This document shows positions 62,530 to 64,000 of a DNA stretch of 64,000 bases, in pieces (position 1 is the stretch's first letter; each line of letters begins with the position of its first letter). The notes beneath the pieces are model-generated. The model was not told the DNA's origin. It saw nothing but the letters and a program-made list of their open reading frames with translations, and searched no databases. This stretch comes from Limisphaera sp049537155. GTDB taxonomy: Bacteria; Verrucomicrobiota; Verrucomicrobiia; Limisphaerales; Limisphaeraceae. Made by a program: the position numbers and the translations under genes. The stretch is from contig NZ_JBMVQZ010000004.1 of NCBI RefSeq assembly GCF_049537155.1, positions 124,001-188,000 on the forward strand, written 5' to 3'.

Positions 62530-63696
62530 ATGAAAACGGTGGCACAGGAGAGTCTGGGCGAAGAGTCCCGCCGGCCTGCCGGTGTGGCGGATCTGACGCT
62601 GGCGGATCTGCTGGACCGTTACACGGTTCGTGGCGAGCTGTGGCGGTCGGAGGAGGGGGGCAGGATTCGTTGCGTGGCCTGCGGACATCGCTGTTTGTTG
62701 CCCCCGGGCCGGCGCGGGATTTGCAAGGTCCGTTTCAACCGGGACGGTGAGCTGCGGGTGCCTTTCGGTTACGTGGCCGGTGTGGCGAGCGATCCCATCG
62801 AGAAAAAGCCCTTCTTCCACGTGTTGCCGGGCACGGACGCGCTGACGTTTGGGATGCTCGGTTGTGACTTTCACTGTTCATACTGCCAGAACTGGGTGAC
62901 GAGTCAGGCGCTGCGGGATCCGGCTGCCGGAGTGCCGATTCAGCCGGTGACGCCCGACGAGCTGGTGGCTGCTGCGGAACGCACGGGTACGCGGTCGGTG
63001 GTCTCCAGTTACAACGAGCCGCTCATCACGGCCGAATGGGCGGTGGCCGTGTTTCGTAAGGCGCGGGAACGGGGCTTGTTGTGCGGGTTCGTTTCCAACG
63101 GGAACGCCACCCCGGAGGCGCTGGACTACCTGCGGCCGTGGATTCAGTGCTACAAGGTGGACCTGAAGACGTTCAACGACCGCCGCTACCGCTCCCTGGG
63201 CGGGACGCTCGCGCACGTGCTGGAGACGATCCGGGAGGTGCACGCCCGGGGTCTGTGGTTGGAGGTGGTGACGCTGGTGATCCCGGGGTGGAACGACAGT
63301 CCGGAAGAACTGCGCGACATGGCGCGTTTCCTGGTTTCGGTGAGTCCGGACATTCCGTGGCACGTGACGGCGTTTCATCCGGACTATCAGATGACCGAGC
63401 CGCGCGCGACCACGGCACAGGATCTGGTTCGGGCGGCTGAGATCGGTGCGGAGGAGGGGCTTCGGTTCATATACGCCGGCAATCTTCCGGGGCGCGTGGG
63501 ACCGTGGGAGGACACTCGCTGTCCCGGTTGCGGCCACACCGTGGTGGCGCGGACCGGTTACGTGGTGGAACGGTACGAGATCACGCCGGAGGGGACCTGC
63601 CCGAAGTGTGGCAAACCGATCCCGGGCATCTGGCACAAGGAACCGGTGCGTGTGGAATCGCCGGGCTGGCGGTTGCCGCGGCCGGTGCGGCTGTAG
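62530..63696 (+). CDS. amrS: AmmeMemoRadiSam system radical SAM enzyme AmrS
   Basis: 388 residues from the ATG at 62530; the frame opens at 62413. The radical SAM cysteines are C112, C116, C119 (CDFHCSYCQNW). Upstream Cys pairs (CVACGHRC, GICKVR) and the FFHVLPGTDALTFGMLG block are typical of AmrS. The end carries a zinc ribbon (RCPGCGHTVVAR, TCPKCGKPIPGIW). AmrS partners AmrA and a Memo protein, neither of which is in the window. The chemistry of the system is not settled. Confidence 0.9.
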   Translation: MKTVAQESLGEESRRPAGVADLTLADLLDRYTVRGELWRSEEGGRIRCVACGHRCLLPPGRRGICKVRFNRDGELRVPFGYVAGVASDPIEKKPFFHVLPGTDALTFGMLGCDFHCSYCQNWVTSQALRDPAAGVPIQPVTPDELVAAAERTGTRSVVSSYNEPLITAEWAVAVFRKARERGLLCGFVSNGNATPEALDYLRPWIQCYKVDLKTFNDRRYRSLGGTLAHVLETIREVHARGLWLEVVTLVIPGWNDSPEELRDMARFLVSVSPDIPWHVTAFHPDYQMTEPRATTAQDLVRAAEIGAEEGLRFIYAGNLPGRVGPWEDTRCPGCGHTVVARTGYVVERYEITPEGTCPKCGKPIPGIWHKEPVRVESPGWRLPRPVRL

Positions 63697-63773
63697 GGCA
63701 CGGCGGCAACGGCGGGACCTTCTGGTGAACGCCCGGCCGGTGGAAGGGCTTGCGCCGGCGCGGAGGTCCCGGG

Positions 63774-64000
63774 TCAGTTGCGGCCGGGCGCGATGGTCCG
63801 GGGCGTTCCCACCGGCTCGAGGGTGAGCGGATCACGCAACGGCCATTCGATGACCGGGCCGGGGGAAAGCTCGAACAGGCTGACCGGGTGATCGGGATGG
63901 CCGAGCAGGATTTCGTCCGGGTTGCCCACGACGAGTATGACCAGCCGGTCCAGCGGCAGGTGTGCGCGGGCCACACGGAGGACATCGTCACGACACACGG
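63774..64000 (-). CDS. M16 zinc peptidase (insulinase family), C-terminal fragment
   Basis: About 75 residues of the C-terminus; the gene runs past the window end. VCRDDVLRVARAHLPLDRLVILVVGNPDEIL is the closing part of the inactive second M16 domain (split here as RDDVLRVARAHLPLDRL and VILVVGNPDEI). The tail WPLRDPLTLEPVGTPR is the lineage-specific ending I associate with these peptidases. Start and active site are outside the window. Confidence 0.7.
   Translation of the reverse strand, partial: VCRDDVLRVARAHLPLDRLVILVVGNPDEILLGHPDHPVSLFELSPGPVIEWPLRDPLTLEPVGTPRTIAPGRN

Overview
The window is high-GC bacterial chromosome. I infer a Verrucomicrobiota member of the Limisphaera/Pedosphaera kind. 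The reasons are the density of Tat-exported Gfo/Idh/MocA oxidoreductases, DUF1080 proteins, secreted beta-helix and glycoside hydrolase enzymes without SusCD, a prepilin-like AFTLIE protein next to an autotransporter-type beta-strand protein, and secreted proteins ending in a 'FYRL' tail. This is a judgement from family content, not a database result.

Layout. 1-331 (-) is the N-terminal end of a polytopic membrane protein. 573-5250 (-) is a duplicated cassette that I regard as the best candidate for an undescribed system. Each half has a small secreted peptide with six identically spaced cysteines, followed by a strong intergenic hairpin and a larger membrane-anchored protein of unknown function. 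A MauE/DoxX-like membrane protein sits between the halves, and both peptides have the same conserved promoter. 5502-8031 (+) is a three-gene ABC export operon ending in a His-rich TPR protein. 8164-10353 (-) is a secreted alpha/beta hydrolase. 10504-14955 (+) holds a glycosyltransferase, a DUF4202 protein and a PQQ-type dehydrogenase fused to a c-type cytochrome-like part. 15070-17543 (-) holds an inositol-monophosphatase-like protein and an anti-sigma/metal-sensor/ECF-sigma trio in cnrYXH order. Divergent from it, 17886-25953 (+) is a Cu/Ag RND efflux set: TRASH-like lipoprotein, cusC, cusB with extra metal-binding domains, and cusA. An antisense hicBA module sits between cusB and cusA. 25954-27079 has no convincing gene.

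27080-37139 is mixed: a secreted carbohydrate-binding protein, an FmdB zinc ribbon protein, a DUF1080 plus Gfo/Idh pair, a Tat phosphoesterase, Skp/OmpH, Sua5 and a prepilin-like protein with a good terminator. 37260-40610 is an autotransporter-associated beta-strand protein. 40673-52674 (+) is a tightly packed set of five secreted polysaccharide enzymes (PL1-like, MGH1-like, beta-helix/DUF6298, GH67-like, GH127), which points to pectin or arabinan side-chain breakdown. 52730-52853 (-) is a Met tRNA with its terminator. 52951-58993 holds an aldo/keto reductase, a Gfo/Idh protein, a nitroreductase, a phenol-MetA-type outer membrane protein and TrpB2. 59217-59660 (-) is a decayed ABC-2 permease. 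59982-63696 (+) holds an NfnAB-like flavoprotein pair and the radical SAM enzyme AmrS. The window ends in the C-terminus of an M16 peptidase.

How parts work together. The metal region combines cytoplasmic/periplasmic sensing (Y-X-H trio), a periplasmic metal-binding lipoprotein and a full tripartite Cu/Ag pump. The polysaccharide cluster supplies exported lyases and hydrolases. The peptide cassette looks self-contained: a regulated abundant secreted peptide, a candidate disulfide helper and a paired membrane protein.
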